A stretch of 64,000 nucleotides of DNA from Shinisaurus crocodilurus (GCA_021292165.1 CM037877.1:215925350-215989349), one strand, 5' to 3'. Positions 52,017-63,498 are shown, numbered from the stretch's first letter. Program-made: numbers and translations. Notes: generated by a model not told the origin, from the sequence alone.

Positions 52017-52666
52017 GATAATTTGTAGGATTAAAAGGTAAGCACACTGCGATTTGGGGTGTGTGTGTTTCAAATGCTTGTGCTTATTAAAGAACATAAG
52101 AAGGGTTGTGTGACTTTTATTTCAGAACCCTTCTAGGTGAAGTCCCACTATGCCACATACAACTGTACATGTTGCTCCCAGAACATCACCATGATTTCAC
52201 TGGTCTCTCTTCCTTCAAATCCCCCCTCAAAAAAACCCTTTTCCATGAAGCATTTGGTTAACATCAGGCAGAGCAATCCTAAACAGCTGTCCAAGTGCCT
52301 CTCTTCCAGACGTTGACCCTCTTCCAGAAGGGCACCATGTCTGCTGCAGAGGCTCCAGGTACTCTTGCCCAAAGAAAGCTCCATGGGTGCAAGAGTACTG
52401 CTAGTGCTGCTTCTGGTGGCTGTATAACCCAACATGGGGGTGTTTCAAGGGTGTTGGGGATGACCTTTGAGCTGCTGCTGGCTTCAAAGCTTCCTCACTC
52501 CCCTGAGAGGCACCAGGATTGGGCCCATTAACTATGCCAGCCTCGATTTGCACATTGGGGAGTTTTCCAATAAAAGTCACACAACCCTTCTTATGTTCTT
52601 AAATAAGTACGAGCATTTGAACACCCCAAGTCGCAGTCTGGTTGCTTTTTAATCCCACAAATTATC
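52017..52666. mobile_element. Foldback element with arms of about 105 bp
   Basis: The left arm (52017-52124) starts GATAATTTGTAGGATTAAAA and reaches GAAGGGTTGTGTGACTTTTA. The right arm (52563-52666) starts TAAAAGTCACACAACCCTTC and ends TTTTAATCCCACAAATTATC. The arms are about 85-90 percent complementary by eye, and a unique interior of about 440 bp lies between them. There is no transposase. No clean target duplication was found; the flanks read TTTGAA and ATCTGC. The long arms distinguish it from the hAT and hairpin MITEs in the window. Confidence 0.75.
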
Positions 52667-53529
52667 ATCTGCAATTTACAATCTGTTTTAATCACTGCTG
52701 AAGCCTTGATCTTTGTCTCCCCTGGGCTTCCTCACAGACTTTCAGCTGCCGCCATGTCACATGTGACTGTTTATGTAATCAAAGGAGCCACTCCCAACTT
52801 CAGATAAACAGTGTGCTTAAGATGGCTTCTTACAAAACAGTTACAGGGCCTTCTGCTCTCTCCTTGCCACTCTAACACTTTGACTCTGTCTCCTCCTCCT
52901 CACTTCCAGTTCCTCCTTCAAACTTCACCTCCCTGCTACTGCTGGTTTTACTTCTAAACTCCATACATATTTATACAATATACACTGGAGAACTTAAATT
53001 AAAAATCACCAGCAGCAGCAGCTCCTGCACTGTCCAGAGTGAGTCAGCAGGGCTTTGGAACTGGTAGATTGTCTGCCCCTTCACTCTCTTTCCCATACAC
53101 ACACTTAAGATTGCTCTGTTAGTCCTCATGCCTGTTGTGCCTCCAGTAGGTCAGACAGAGACCAGCCGGGCCGGAGTGTGTTTGGGGTGGGGCCAGGCTA
53201 AGTGCAGCCTGACCCAGCTGGGCAGCCTTACCAATCAGCGCCTGCTCAAAAGGCAGGCCCCAAACACACTCAGAGGCTGGAAGCAATTGTTTGCTAAGAC
53301 AGCTACAGCCGGACGCTCCTGACATCCCCGACCTCAGACTTCTGTACCTTTGAACCTTGGAACGACCTTGACCACGACTTTGCCTGATCCTGAACTGGTT
53401 TACGTTTGCTCTGTTTTGGACTGATATATTTTGGCTTCGACCCTCAGACTGTGATAACGACTACGGCTTATCTTGGAACTGGACGGATTTACGACAGCGC
53501 CCAGTCACTAGGAAGCCTAGGTCCATCTA
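52667..53529. other. Unclassified sequence, possible decayed LTR
   Basis: From about 53130 to 53525 there is a run of CTTGGAAC/CCTTGACC/ACTGGAC-type words, somewhat like the U5 part of some reptile LTRs. It contains an inverted pair GTGTGTTTGGGG / CCCCAAACACAC (about 53176 and 53259). I cannot fix ends or a partner, so no element is claimed. Confidence 0.3.
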
Positions 53530-53765
53530 CAGTAATACCTTGGATTGCAAGTAACTTGGTTTGAGAGCGTTTTGCAAGACAAGCAAATTTTAAAATATTT
53601 ATTTATTTATTTATTACTTGATATACAAGCGACGTACTGTAGTACGGCTTAAATTAAAAATCTCTGTACAAATTTTTTTTGGGGGATTTCGTTTTGATAT
53701 AAGAGTGTTTTGGATTACAAGCACGTTTCCGGAATGAATTATGCTCTCAATCCAAGGCATGACTG
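53530..53765. mobile_element. pogo/Tigger-like MITE, copy 2, 236 bp
   Basis: Flanked by TA on both sides (53528-53529, 53766-53767). Ends CAGTAATACCTTGGATTG and CAATCCAAGGCATGACTG. Contains a TTTA microsatellite near 53602-53618 instead of the GC-rich block of copy 1. Confidence 0.88.
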
Positions 53766-53834
53766 TAACTGCATTTGCTCACATTTGTCCTTTGCCACAC
53801 TTGAATGTATTGCTTGCCTCCCCTGCTTCATTAT

Positions 53835-54282
53835 GGGCGTGTTCGCACAACACGGGAACTGCGTGGGAGCAGAGGTCCCCCGCGGTTTCCGTGTCATGTG
53901 AACGCCGACCGGGGGTGCCCCTGCGGGACGGCCGCGCATGGGACGTACGCAAAGTGACCATGGTCGGTAGAGGGGTAAGCCCCTACCGCGCGTGGCCACC
54001 CTGCCGTGCGAACAGCAGGTGGCCGTCCCGTGGGGGCCGCACAGAGGTGGCAGCCCAGAGCGGCCGGAGCTGCCGCCGCTCCATCCTGTAAGGGCAAACA
54101 GCCCCTCTGGGCATCCCGGGCCCCACCCTCTGGTGCTGGGAGGCCCGCACTGCAGTGCGGGGACTGCCAGCTCCACCGGGGTCCGCCCATGCGCGTGGGG
54201 CGCAGGTCGTCTGCGGCACCCCGCCGGACCCCATGGACGTGGTGCCTCCCCTGCTGGCCGCCCGGGTCGTGCGAACCGGCCC
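53835..54282 (-). mobile_element. GC-rich MITE, 448 bp, copy 2 (inverted)
   Basis: Begins GGGCGTGTTCGCACAACACG and ends GGTCGTGCGAACCGGCCC, flanked by TAT on both sides (53832-53834, 54283-54285). It aligns end to end, in inverse orientation, with 16273-16712. Shared landmarks include CATGGTCACTTTGCGT (in inverse here) and GGCCCGCACTGCAGTGCG. Long frames over it are composition artefacts. Confidence 0.75.
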
Positions 54283-54394
54283 TATGGCTGTTCCTTACTG
54301 CCTTTTACAGCAGCAGCGGGTCATTGTGTCAATGCTTCATGCCAGCACACAGCAGACTTCAAGTAACTTTGCAGCAGTTCTGCAGCACTGTGAG

Positions 54395-55372
54395 ACAGTA
54401 ATATACACACTGAGACTCCATCCGTACAAGACAGGGGTACTGTCAGTGGAAGGTTTGTCTACCCAGCTAAATGTCAACTTGTTCCGGAGGCAGTTGCACT
54501 TTCCCTAAAGAATCAAGTTAGTAGTTTGGGGGATGCTCTTGGATCCAGCATTGTCACTAGAGGCACAGGTGCCCTTGGTGTCCCGGAGCACCTTTTATCA
54601 GCTTAGGCTGATATACCAACTACATTCTTATCTGGACAGAGATAGCCTTGCTACAGTTATCCATGCTCTGGTGACCCCTCATCTGGATCACTGCAACACG
54701 TTATACATGGGGCTGCCTTTGAAAATGGTCCAGAAACTTCAGCTGGTTCAAACTGAGACAATAACATTGTTAACGGGGACTGGTCAATATGAACATATTA
54801 TGCCAGTGCTTTGTGAACTGCACTGGCTTGGCTTCCAGTCCATTTCTGGGCCCAATTCAAAGTGCTGATCTTAACTTCTAAAGCCCTAAATGGCTTGGGG
54901 CCAGGTTATCTGAAGGACTGTCTCCTCCCATATATACCTGCCCAGATCCTATGATTGTCCTCAGGGACTGTCCTCCATGCCCCCCTACCAAATGAGGGCC
55001 TTTTCAGCTGTAGTGCTCTAGTTGTGGAATGCCCTCCCCAGAGAGGCTCACCTGGTGCCTACATTGTAGTCTTCTCAGCTCCAGTTGAAGACCTTATTCT
55101 CCCAGACGTTAAATAGTCCTTCCAGTTTTGTTCTTTTAAAATCTGTTACTGTATTTTTAAATTGTCACACTGCTGCTGGTTTTTACTTTAGTTTTATACT
55201 GTAGTTTTAAACTTTTAAAAGTTTTATATTATGTTTTATCATGCTGTATTTTATTGTTTTAATTGTTGTAAACAGCTCAGAGAGCTTCAGCTATTGGGCA
55301 GTACAGAAATGTAATAAATACAATACAACACAACGCAGTGCAGTGCAGTGCAGTGCAGTGCAGTGCAGTGCA
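54395..55372 (+). mobile_element. L2 LINE 3' end with pentamer tail
   Basis: Translation shows LDPALSLEAQVPLVSRSTFY, then YQLRLIYQLHSYLDRDSLAT, VIHALVTPHLDHCNTLYMGL and LKMVQKLQLVQTETI, and after frameshifts the L2 C-terminus. The 3' UTR ends GAGAGCTTCAGCTATTGGGC and GTAATAAATACAATACAACA, then a CAGTG pentamer array (about 55334-55372). Confidence 0.92.
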
Positions 55373-55376
55373 GTAC
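55334..55376. repeat. (CAGTG)n pentamer array after an L2 tail
   Basis: Eight GCAGT units in a row follow AATACAATACAACACAACG. The tail seems to have changed stepwise from ATACA-type to CAGTG units. Confidence 0.92.
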
Positions 55377-57300
55377 ATGCGGCTTTCAGGCAGTAGCGAG
55401 TGCTCTTTTCATTATTTCAAGGACTCGGTTGGTGAACAAGGCCCAGAGCCAAGTAGAATAAAAGCAGTTCTTGATATTGCGTTGCACCATTCTAAATTTT
55501 GCCCTAGATTTCTAGACACTGTATAGGAACAAATATTTCTTGCTAAGCATTGGAATGTCTCAGATTGATCTGCTGTTCCCACAACACAATTGTTCCCCTT
55601 GCCCTTTCCTTCCACCCCCTCACGTTGTCTAGCTCTATGCAGAAATTTATCTCCAGATTATTCGCTTACCTAATCAGCCCCCTCCCATAGCATGTTGGGT
55701 CAGCCATAACACACACTACCACTACACCTTCAATTGCTCCTATTGTCCCACACTGATTGCACTACTGGGATACACTGTAAACACATGGAACTCCCACTGA
55801 CTCTTAGAGAAAAGCAGAAAGGACTGCATGTAAAAGATAGAATGCCTCTCTCCTTCAAAAAGAATGATCTGTGACACATAGAACAGTCATACAATAACAC
55901 AAGACTCTAGTTATTCCCCACAACATGTGGGGAAACAAGATGGGCGACCAGACCACTGGCGATGTACCGGGGTTGAGATTCGCTGCTGTTTGCTTCTCTT
56001 TGTTCCCTTTGTTGCTGAGCTTTTAAATTCACAGAGTACTTTTTTGAGTTAGAACCCGACAAGCCCTTACACTGTGCTTGCTTAGGCTTGCATCTCTAGT
56101 GATTGGAAGCCAGGTTTATCATTCTTGATAATAAGATTATCTTTCTTTTCTAAGTAAGCTTCGCTAGTGGAAAAAGCCTCTAATACAAATCAATATCATT
56201 TACTGGAGGACCAAAAAAAGATCTACCTACTACAAGGATGCTCTGATTAAATGCAGTTCACTCAGAGAAGTGAAGTCCAGCCAAAGCATCAAAGCTGCAC
56301 TGCCAGCTTCTTAAAATTCTCATAAGCACTCCTTCTAAATGTCCTGTTTAATTCTATAAAATTGTGGCTCCCCCCCCCTTTTTTTTTTTTGGTCCCCGTC
56401 ATTTCATTGCTTACAGTCTACTACCCTCTACTGGCAATTCCTATTAATGTCACAGCTAAAGAACAGTAATATTCAAGTTACCGAACGCAAAAATTCAAGG
56501 TAAATGTTGATGTTTCACTCGCAAAAAGACTCATGTAGAAAATCTGAGGAAAGCCAAAATAATTTTGCTAAGAGTCACCCTGCTTCAATTTGTTATACAC
56601 AAGAAAATAACAATGTGATTCACATGTTTGAAACACTATTCAAAGGGTGTTTTATCTCCGAAGCAGGGATAAGGGAGCAGCATTTCTCCGGTGTAGTCAG
56701 ACAGCAATATCCACTCCAGGTAGGGGAGCTTGGGAGACCTTCATGGATGCCCCACAAAAACACCCTGGTGTGAGCCATAAATCCTCCCATGGGGATTAAA
56801 GCAGTCAACAACCAACACTGGGTGGAGAAAATTTATAGGCCATCTGGGGATGAGGCAAGTCCTTCTCTACCCTGGGATCAAATGGGAGCTAGAAGGCCAC
56901 ATCTAGGCTGAAACTAGTCCAGGGACTCTTATTGTCTGAGGCCAGCCTTCCAAAATCATGACATGCGTCTCATTATTTCTGATGTAACGGGTAATAACAC
57001 TGGGGTTGTCAACATGGTGCCTGTGGGTGTTCCAGGCACCTCCCTAGGCCCCTGCCATGTCTAGTGAGTTTTTGATTGATGTAAGCAGCTTTCAGAGATG
57101 ATCTGACTGCAGCCAGATGCAATCCCCAATGCTCAGAAAGTTTTCCAGGTGCTGGGGAGGAAGTATTGCGGTGGTCAGGTACTCCCAGCCAACTCAAAAG
57201 TTTAGGGAGCATCCTGTGAGGTTTCAGAGTGAGACATCAGCAAGGCCTATGCGTATAAGGCCCCACCACATGTGACTCAGCCTCCGTTGACTCGTCCAGG
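55377..57300. other. No gene or classified repeat recognised
   Basis: AT-rich intergenic sequence with a C8/T12 run near 56370-56390. No supportable gene, RNA or element. Confidence 0.4.
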
Positions 57301-57388
57301 CATCACACACTTTCCAGCAGCCATTGCTGGGTAAGAATGATAGGAGTTGTAGTCCTACACATCTGGAGGGCACCTGGTTGCTCTAGAC
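57301..57388. mobile_element. MITE half interrupted by a hAT MITE
   Basis: AGCAGCCATTGCTGGG, GATAGGAGTTGTAGTCCTAC and ACATCTGGAGGGCACCTGGT resemble the right half of the 43243/50464 family. The following insertion starts in the sequence just after it. Confidence 0.55.
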
Positions 57389-57524
57389 CAGGGCTCTCCA
57401 GCCTTGGGTCCCCAGATGTTGCTGGCCTACAGCTCCCAGCATACCCAGCCAGCATGGCTAATGACAAGGGATTCTGGGAGCTGTAGTCCAGCAACATCTA
57501 GGGACCCAAGGTTGGAGAGCCCTG
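57389..57524. mobile_element. hAT-type hairpin MITE, 136 bp, perfect target duplication
   Basis: Ends CAGGGCTCTCCAGCCTTGGG and CCCAAGGTTGGAGAGCCCTG, flanked by a perfect 8-bp duplication CTCTAGAC at 57381-57388 and 57525-57532. Arms continue through CCCAGATGTTGCTGG / CCAGCAACATCTAGG and pair almost fully. Another copy starts at 63951. Confidence 0.92.
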
Positions 57525-57532
57525 CTCTAGAC

Positions 57533-58434
57533 TGAGCAACTGGGAGACACTGCTCCTTGCTAGCTGTGGAGTATCTTCAGCTGCCTTGCATCACCCTAAA
57601 CTCAACAGCAGCTGGGTCTGTCAGAGACTGAATCTCCCCTCCCGGAGTGCCTAATATTGCCCCACCCCCATTAGTTACAAATTACCCTGGAGTTTAGACT
57701 CCTTTTGTGTATCTGATTATGACCGTCCTTAGGTATGAAGAAAAGACTAGAGAGCTCCCTGCATCCCTTCTGGTGCATCTCAGATCCTTCCCATGCTGCT
57801 TGCCTGGTGGCTGAATGGGAATTCTCATGATGCCCACCAGCACTCTGTCTCTGGTAAGTATCGCAAAGTGGAGGTGGATAGCAGCGATGGTCCTGACTTT
57901 GATAGGCTGGCTGGTCCAGGGTGAAGACAGGCCTTTAGTTATTTTGTGTAACTCATAATATCATCAAGACTGTGATGGTGATTTGATGCCCCAATATCTG
58001 TTGTTGCTTTCCAGGAATGCATTGTATCCCCCTCCCTACCCTTTTGAAGAAGTGGCTCTACTTAAATAGTAAGCTAGTTTATCATCTTTAGACTCTAAGC
58101 CACATGGTGAGCTGACTGCTCCCTAGGGTAGCCAGATGTTCATCATTCATATCAAACAGGCCACTATTTCTAGCACCACCCGGGATGTTGTTCTCTTTTC
58201 CTGTTTGTCCAGTAAATTCTAGGAAACTGGACAGACAGGGCAGGGGGTTCAGAGGTGGCTGGTGGGTAGTCTTTTTCTCTTTTTTAACCTAAAAAAATGC
58301 AAAAGCAAAGTTGATTCCAGGAGCCACAAAGCAGCACAACAGCAGCTCAAGCATGTGGCTGTATGTGGAAAGAGAAGACATTTCTTTAAGGACACCCTGC
58401 TGGGGGAAAAAATGTTTTTAGGGCCACCCCGTCA
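57533..58434. other. No gene or classified repeat recognised
   Basis: Unique-looking spacer without a supportable feature. Confidence 0.4.
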
Positions 58435-58793
58435 AGGATAGGCATGGTTGAGCAGCTGCTGAGGGCCTACAGCCTAACAGGGACCACTGACAAGAGCCCC
58501 CTAGAGTTGATCCTCCTCCTCCTCACCATTGCAACCTGCTTATTCAGTAGCCTCTCAGTCTGGCCCAGACAATGGTGGTGGCGTGAGAAGCAGGAGCGGT
58601 AGATGCCACAGTGTCGGCTTGCTCACTGGCCCTGTGCATTTCAAGAGAGCAAGTGGCAGCAATGATGAGACAGAGGGTGAGGAGCAGTAGCGGCTGGTGA
58701 GAATGGCGGTGAGAGGGTAGACTCACTGAGGGAGGGGGCCAATGCAGGGTGACTAGCCCAAGGGCCCTCAGACATCTGGAGCTGGCACGGCTG
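58435..58793 (-). mobile_element. hAT MITE (CAGTGC family, copy 5)
   Basis: On the minus strand it begins near AGCCGTGCCAGCTCCAGATG and continues with CCTCCCTCAGTGAGTCTACC and CACCATTGTCTGGGCCAG. It ends near CTCAACCATGCCTATCC. Full-length relation to 4691-5040, with small indels. Confidence 0.8.
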
Positions 58794-59096
58794 TATCCCA
58801 CCGCACTGCACTACCTTGGGAGAAAATAGGAATTGGGATTAGCAGCAGCAGCCGCTCCTCACTGAATGCATTAGCCCCAGCAGCAAAAACAATAGCTGCA
58901 GGAGGAGGTATACTTAAGAGGATCAGCAGCCACTGGGGAGCAACGAGGAGAGAAAGAGAGAGAAACTGCTTTGGAGTGGCCTGGGAGTGGGGTGCAAATT
59001 AATAAAATGATGTATATGGGGCAATACGGATGGGAAATTGGCTTACTTTCAATGAAATTTAAATTCTAACAAGTATTTCTAAATTTGCACATAAGA

Positions 59097-61640
59097 ACAT
59101 AAGAAGAGCCATGCTGGATCAGACCAAGGGTCTATCTAGCCCAGCATTCTGTTCACAAAGTGGCCAACCCCCAACCCGCTGCCCACAGGAAACCCCCAAG
59201 CAGGACATGAGTGCAAGAGCACCCTCCTGCCCATGTTCCCTGGCAACTGGGGCACATAGACATACTGCCTCTGATACTGGAGGGAGCATACAGGGCTGGT
59301 GCTACCATTAGGCCAACTAGGCAGCTGCCTAGAGTGCAGGGCTAAAGGGGGCGCCAGAAATGCCTTGGAAAAAAATAGAGCGCTCTCAAGTGGGAGGGGG
59401 GCGCTAAATATCTGATCTTGCCTAGGGCACCAAACTGCCTTGCACCGGTCCTGGTAGCATATAACCATCAGGACTAGCAGCCATTGATAGCCTTCTCCTT
59501 CATGAATTTGTCCAATACCCCTTTCAAGCAGTCCAAACTGATGGCCATCACTACACCTTGTGGAAGTGAATTCCATAGTTTAACTATGTGCTGTGTGAAG
59601 AAGTACTTCCTTTTTTCTGTCCTGAATCTCCCACCAATCAGCTTCATGGGATGACCCTGGGTTCTAGTATTATGGGACAGGGAGAAAAATGTCTCCCTGT
59701 CCACTTTCTCCACCACAAGCATAATGTGTACACCTTTATCATGTCTCCCCTTACTCTGCTTTTTTCTAAGCTAAACAATCCCAGCTGCTGTAATCTTTCC
59801 TCATAGGGGAGTTGCTCTAGTCCCTTGATTATTCTAGTTGCCCTTTTCTGCACTTTTTCCAACTCTACAATATACGTTTTAGGTGCAGTGACCAGAACTG
59901 TATACAGTATTCTAAATGCGGTCACACTATAGATTTGTATAAGGGCAGGATGATCTTGGCAGTTCTATTTTCAATACCTTTCCTAATTATGCCTGACATG
60001 GGAGTTTGCCTTTTTCACAGCAGCTGCACACTGGGTCGACATTTTCATCGAGCTGTCCACCACAACCCAAAGATTTCTTTCTTGGTCAGTCACCGCTAGC
60101 TCAGATCCCATCAGATTATACTTGAAGTTGGGGGGATTTTTCACCCCAATGTGCATTACTTTACACTTGCTTACATTGAACCACATTTGCCATTTTGATG
60201 CCCATTCTCCCAGTTTGGAGAGATCCTTTTGGAGCTCTTCACAATCCCTTTTTGCTTTCACCACCCAAAATAATTTGGTGTCATCAGCAAACTTGGCCAC
60301 TTCACTGCTCACTCCTGATTCCAGATCATTTATGAATAAAATGAAAAGCATCGGTCCCAATACAGATCCCTGTAGGACCCCACTGTTTACATCGCTCCAT
60401 TGGGAAAATTTACCACTTTTTCCTACTCTCTGCTTCCTGCTGTTTAACCAGTTACTGACCCATAAGAGGACCTCCCCTCTTATTCCATGATTGCTAAGTT
60501 TGCTCAGGAGCCTTTGGTGAGGGACTTTGTCAAAAACCTTTTGAAAAAGTTCAAGTAAACAAGGTCTACCAAATCACCCCAGTCTACATGTTTATTGACA
60601 CTCTCAAAGAACTCTAAAAGGTTAGTGAGACAGGACTTACCTTTGCGGAAGCCATGTTGATTCTTTTTCAACAGAGCTTGTCCTTCTATACACTTACTAA
60701 TTTTATCTTTAATAATGCTTTCAACCAATTTACCCTGAACAGACATTAAGCTAACCAGCCTGTAATTTCCCGGATCCCCCCTGGATACTTTTTTTAAAAA
60801 TTGGTGTTACATTGGCCATTCTCCAGTTTTCTGGTACAGAGGATGATCTTAGGGACGTGTTACATATTTTTGTTAGAAGATCAGCAATTTCATATTTGAG
60901 AACTCTAGGATGGATACCATCTGGGCCCAGTGATTTATTGAATTTCAATTTGTCAATAAGGTTGAGGACTTCATCTTGTCACCACTATTTGCCTCAACTC
61001 CTCAGACTCCTCTCCTGAAAACATCAGTTCAGGCATACGCATCTGTCCTGTATCTTTTGCAGTGAAGACAGATGAAAAGAATTCACTCACCATCATTGTC
61101 CAGTGGTCCAACTGCTTCCCTAGCTGGTTTCCTGCTTCTGATATATTTAAATAATTCTTTATTGTTGGTCTTGATGCAACATTCTCCTCAAAATGCTTTT
61201 TTGCATCTCTTATTGTCTGCTTGCATCTCCTTTGGGCAAGCTTGTGCTCCCTTTTGTTTTCCTTATTTGGACAAGACTTCCATTTTCTGAAGGAAGCCTT
61301 CTTATCTCTAATAATAGCTTCTTTTGACAATGCTAGTTAACCATGCTGGTGACCTCTTGGACTTGGTACTACCTTTCCTAACCTGTGGTATACATTCTAT
61401 CTGAGCTTCTGTTATTGTGGTTTTGAGTAATTTCCAAGCACTTTGAAGGGATTTAACCCTCTTGACACACACACCTTTCAACTTCCTTTTTTATCAGTTC
61501 CCTCATTTCAGAGTAGTTTCCTCTTGTGAAATAAAATGTGACTGTGTTAGACTTCTTTGGCAATCTTCCCTTTAAATATATATTAAATTTGATAGCATTG
61601 TGCTCACTATTTCCAATTGGTTCAACAACATTTACATCAC
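59097..61640 (-). mobile_element. CR1 LINE, longest copy in the window
   Basis: On the minus strand the copy starts with the end of the endonuclease (an EPIGNSEHNAIKFNIYL stretch at about 61625-61575). It runs through the linker (SKEAIIRDKKASFRKWKS), the fingers (NKSLGPDGIHPRVLK; NWRMANVTPIFKK) and QHGFRKGKSCLTNLLEF. The catalytic box KFADDTKLF is at about 60295, then comes the C-terminal AVKKANSHVR and [18 protein letters not shown] region. Several frameshifts and stops make it dead. The 3' UTR ends at 59097 (plus strand AAGAACATAAGAAGAGCC). A hAT MITE is nested at 59291-59453. Confidence 0.93.
59291..59453. mobile_element. hAT MITE nested in the CR1 3' UTR, 163 bp
   Basis: Ends CAGGGCTGGTGCTACCATTA and CTTGCACCGGTCCTG. 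The flanking octamers GGAGCATA (59283-59290) and GTAGCATA (59454-59461) match at 7 of 8. Other CR1 copies (20775, 32545) have the uninterrupted site in the same 3' UTR position, which proves the insertion. Confidence 0.92.
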
Positions 61641-61644
61641 CTAT

Positions 61645-61765
61645 ACATATAAATTGTCATACACACATTTTATGCCAAATGTGTGTCCCCTTTTGTCCTT
61701 TTCTTTGGTGTTGTGTATCCCCTTTTTTGGCAATAGATAAGTAACCATCTTATTGCTACCACACA
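61645..61765. repeat. Unclassified interspersed repeat, copy 4
   Basis: CATATAAATTGTCATACACA, CATTTTATGCCAAATGTGTG and GTCCTTTTCTTTGG, then TTTTTTGGCAATAGATAAGT. It abuts the truncated 5' end of the CR1 copy. Confidence 0.6.
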
Positions 61766-62742
61766 AACATACACTTCCCGGGCTTTCCAAATAGTTACGG
61801 TAACGCTTGGCTACGGATGGCCAGCTCTTCATATGCTTAGAGTTTCCACACAGGAAGTTTTAAAGTGACTATCATGCCATAAGTGGTCATTTGATCCCAC
61901 CTGGAGTGAAAGCAATGTTCAGGTTCAAAAGAACTCACTTTCCTCTGATGCTGTTTATTCATCCTGTGTGCAACCCCCCCCCCCCCATCCCTGCAGCAAA
62001 TCCCCGATGTGAAACCAAAAAAATAAATAAATCTCTCCATGGCAATCCAGTCAATAACATTTTTGATTTTCAACATTTCCACTAACATTTTCAGCAAGAC
62101 AACCACTGACTTAACCACCCACCACCATAGAATTATATGGTAAGTGTGGGAGAGGATGAGAAGGAGGGAAGGAAATTGATAGATTGCTTGTCTATGGAAA
62201 CCTAGCAAAATGACAAATCAGTCTCTGCTCCCAGTTTCAGAATGGCAATTGAAAGAAAATTATCTGCCTCTCTTAACATGTAAAGCCGCCCAAGTTCTCT
62301 TGTTGCTGTAGTTGTTGTTAGTGCAAAGGCAGTCATTCCCTAGTTTCTAGCATCATGCAGTTGGGCTGCTTTTCAGATTGCTACCCGCATCCACCTCTCA
62401 CACTGCGCTTGATTGCTTTGTGAAAAGAACAAAGCGGAGCCTTGCCACCTGATGCTTGGGATGACATCTCCCTCCCTCCCTGCTTGTGGTCTTGCTGCTT
62501 TCACGTGTGCTTATTGTATGCTCAAGCCTGAAGTGGGATCAAGGGAGAGGGAGAATGTGCTTCTGCATGTGCTAGACTAGTATGGAACGCCTCCACGTTT
62601 TCCACGTGCTGAATTCCAAGGGTTGCAGGAGAGACTATGAAGGATGACAGAGAGTGGGTCTGGCGTGCTCTAAATACAGGAGGAGATTTTCCAAACACAC
62701 CTGCTTCTGAGTTCCAACAGAACTAAGAGCTAGTCTCATGAT
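61766..62742. other. No gene or classified repeat recognised
   Basis: Unique-looking spacer with a C-run at about 61973-61986. No supportable gene. Confidence 0.4.
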
Positions 62743-63414
62743 TTGCACCTAGGGAAAGGAAACCAAATGCAGAGTTACAGAATGGGGGACACTTGGCTCA
62801 ACAATACTCCAAGTGAGAAGGATCTTGGAATTGTGGTAGATCACAAACTGAATATGAGCCAGCAATGCGATGTGGCTGCAAAGAAGGCAAATGCTATTTT
62901 GGGCTGCATTAATAGAAGTATAGCTTCCAAATCGCGTGAAGTGATAATTCCCCTTTACTCGGCACTGGTTAGGCCTCTTCTTGAGTACTGCGTCCAGTTC
63001 TGGGCACCACACTTTAAGAAGGATGTAGACAAACTGGAGAGGGTTCAGAGGAGGGCAACAAGGATGATAAAGGGACTGGAAACAAGGCCCTATGAGGAGA
63101 GACTGAAAGAACTGGGCATGTTTAGCCTTCAGAAGAGGAGACTGAGGGGAGATATGATAGCACTCTTCCAGTACTTGAAGGGTTGTCACACAGAGGAGGG
63201 CCAGGAGGATCTCTTCTCGATCATCCCAGTTTGCAGGACACGGAATAATGGGCTCAAGTTACAGGAACCTAGATTCCACCTAAACATCAGGAAAAATTTC
63301 CTGACTGTCAGAGCAATAAGACAATGGAACCAACTACCTAGGGAGGTGGTGGGCTCTCCCGCTCTGGAGGCATTCAAGGTGAAGCTGGACGGCCATCTGT
63401 CAGGGATGCTTTGA
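62743..63414 (+). pseudogene. CR1 ORF2 C-terminal fragment, open frame of 223 codons
   Basis: It contains the post-polymerase region of CR1 ORF2: SEKDLGIVVDHKLNMSQQCD, AAKKANAILGCINRSI, a YSALVRPLLEYCVQFWAP block, KKDVDKLERVQRRATRMIKG and [18 protein letters not shown], ending WNQLPREVVGSPALEAFKVK. No stop interrupts it. The catalytic palm lies upstream of the truncation and is absent, so there is no activity. The ATG is inside ORF2 and is not a native start. Confidence 0.9.
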
Positions 63415-63498
63415 CCTGGATTCCTGCATTGAGCAGGGGGTTGGACTCGATGGCCTTGTGGGCCCCTTCCAACTCTACTTTTCTATGATTCTATGATC
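62743..63498 (+). mobile_element. CR1 LINE 3' end, well preserved
   Basis: A 5'-truncated CR1 with an open ORF2 C-terminus (62743-63414). It is followed by the 3' UTR block CTGCATTGAGCAGGGGGTTG and CCCCTTCCAACTCTACTTTT, and ends in TTCTATGATTCTATGAT, the CR1-type short direct repeat. It is a different, younger subfamily from the copy at 59097-61640, with a distinct 3' UTR. Confidence 0.93.

Noticed and set aside
53130..53525. Third LTR family
   Set aside because: Word composition is suggestive but no ends, TATA box, duplication or second copy could be shown.
53739..54176. 145-codon minus-strand frame
   Set aside because: Part of the GC-rich MITE copy 2. It shares residues with one frame of copy 1 only because the DNA is homologous, and the frame is interrupted differently.
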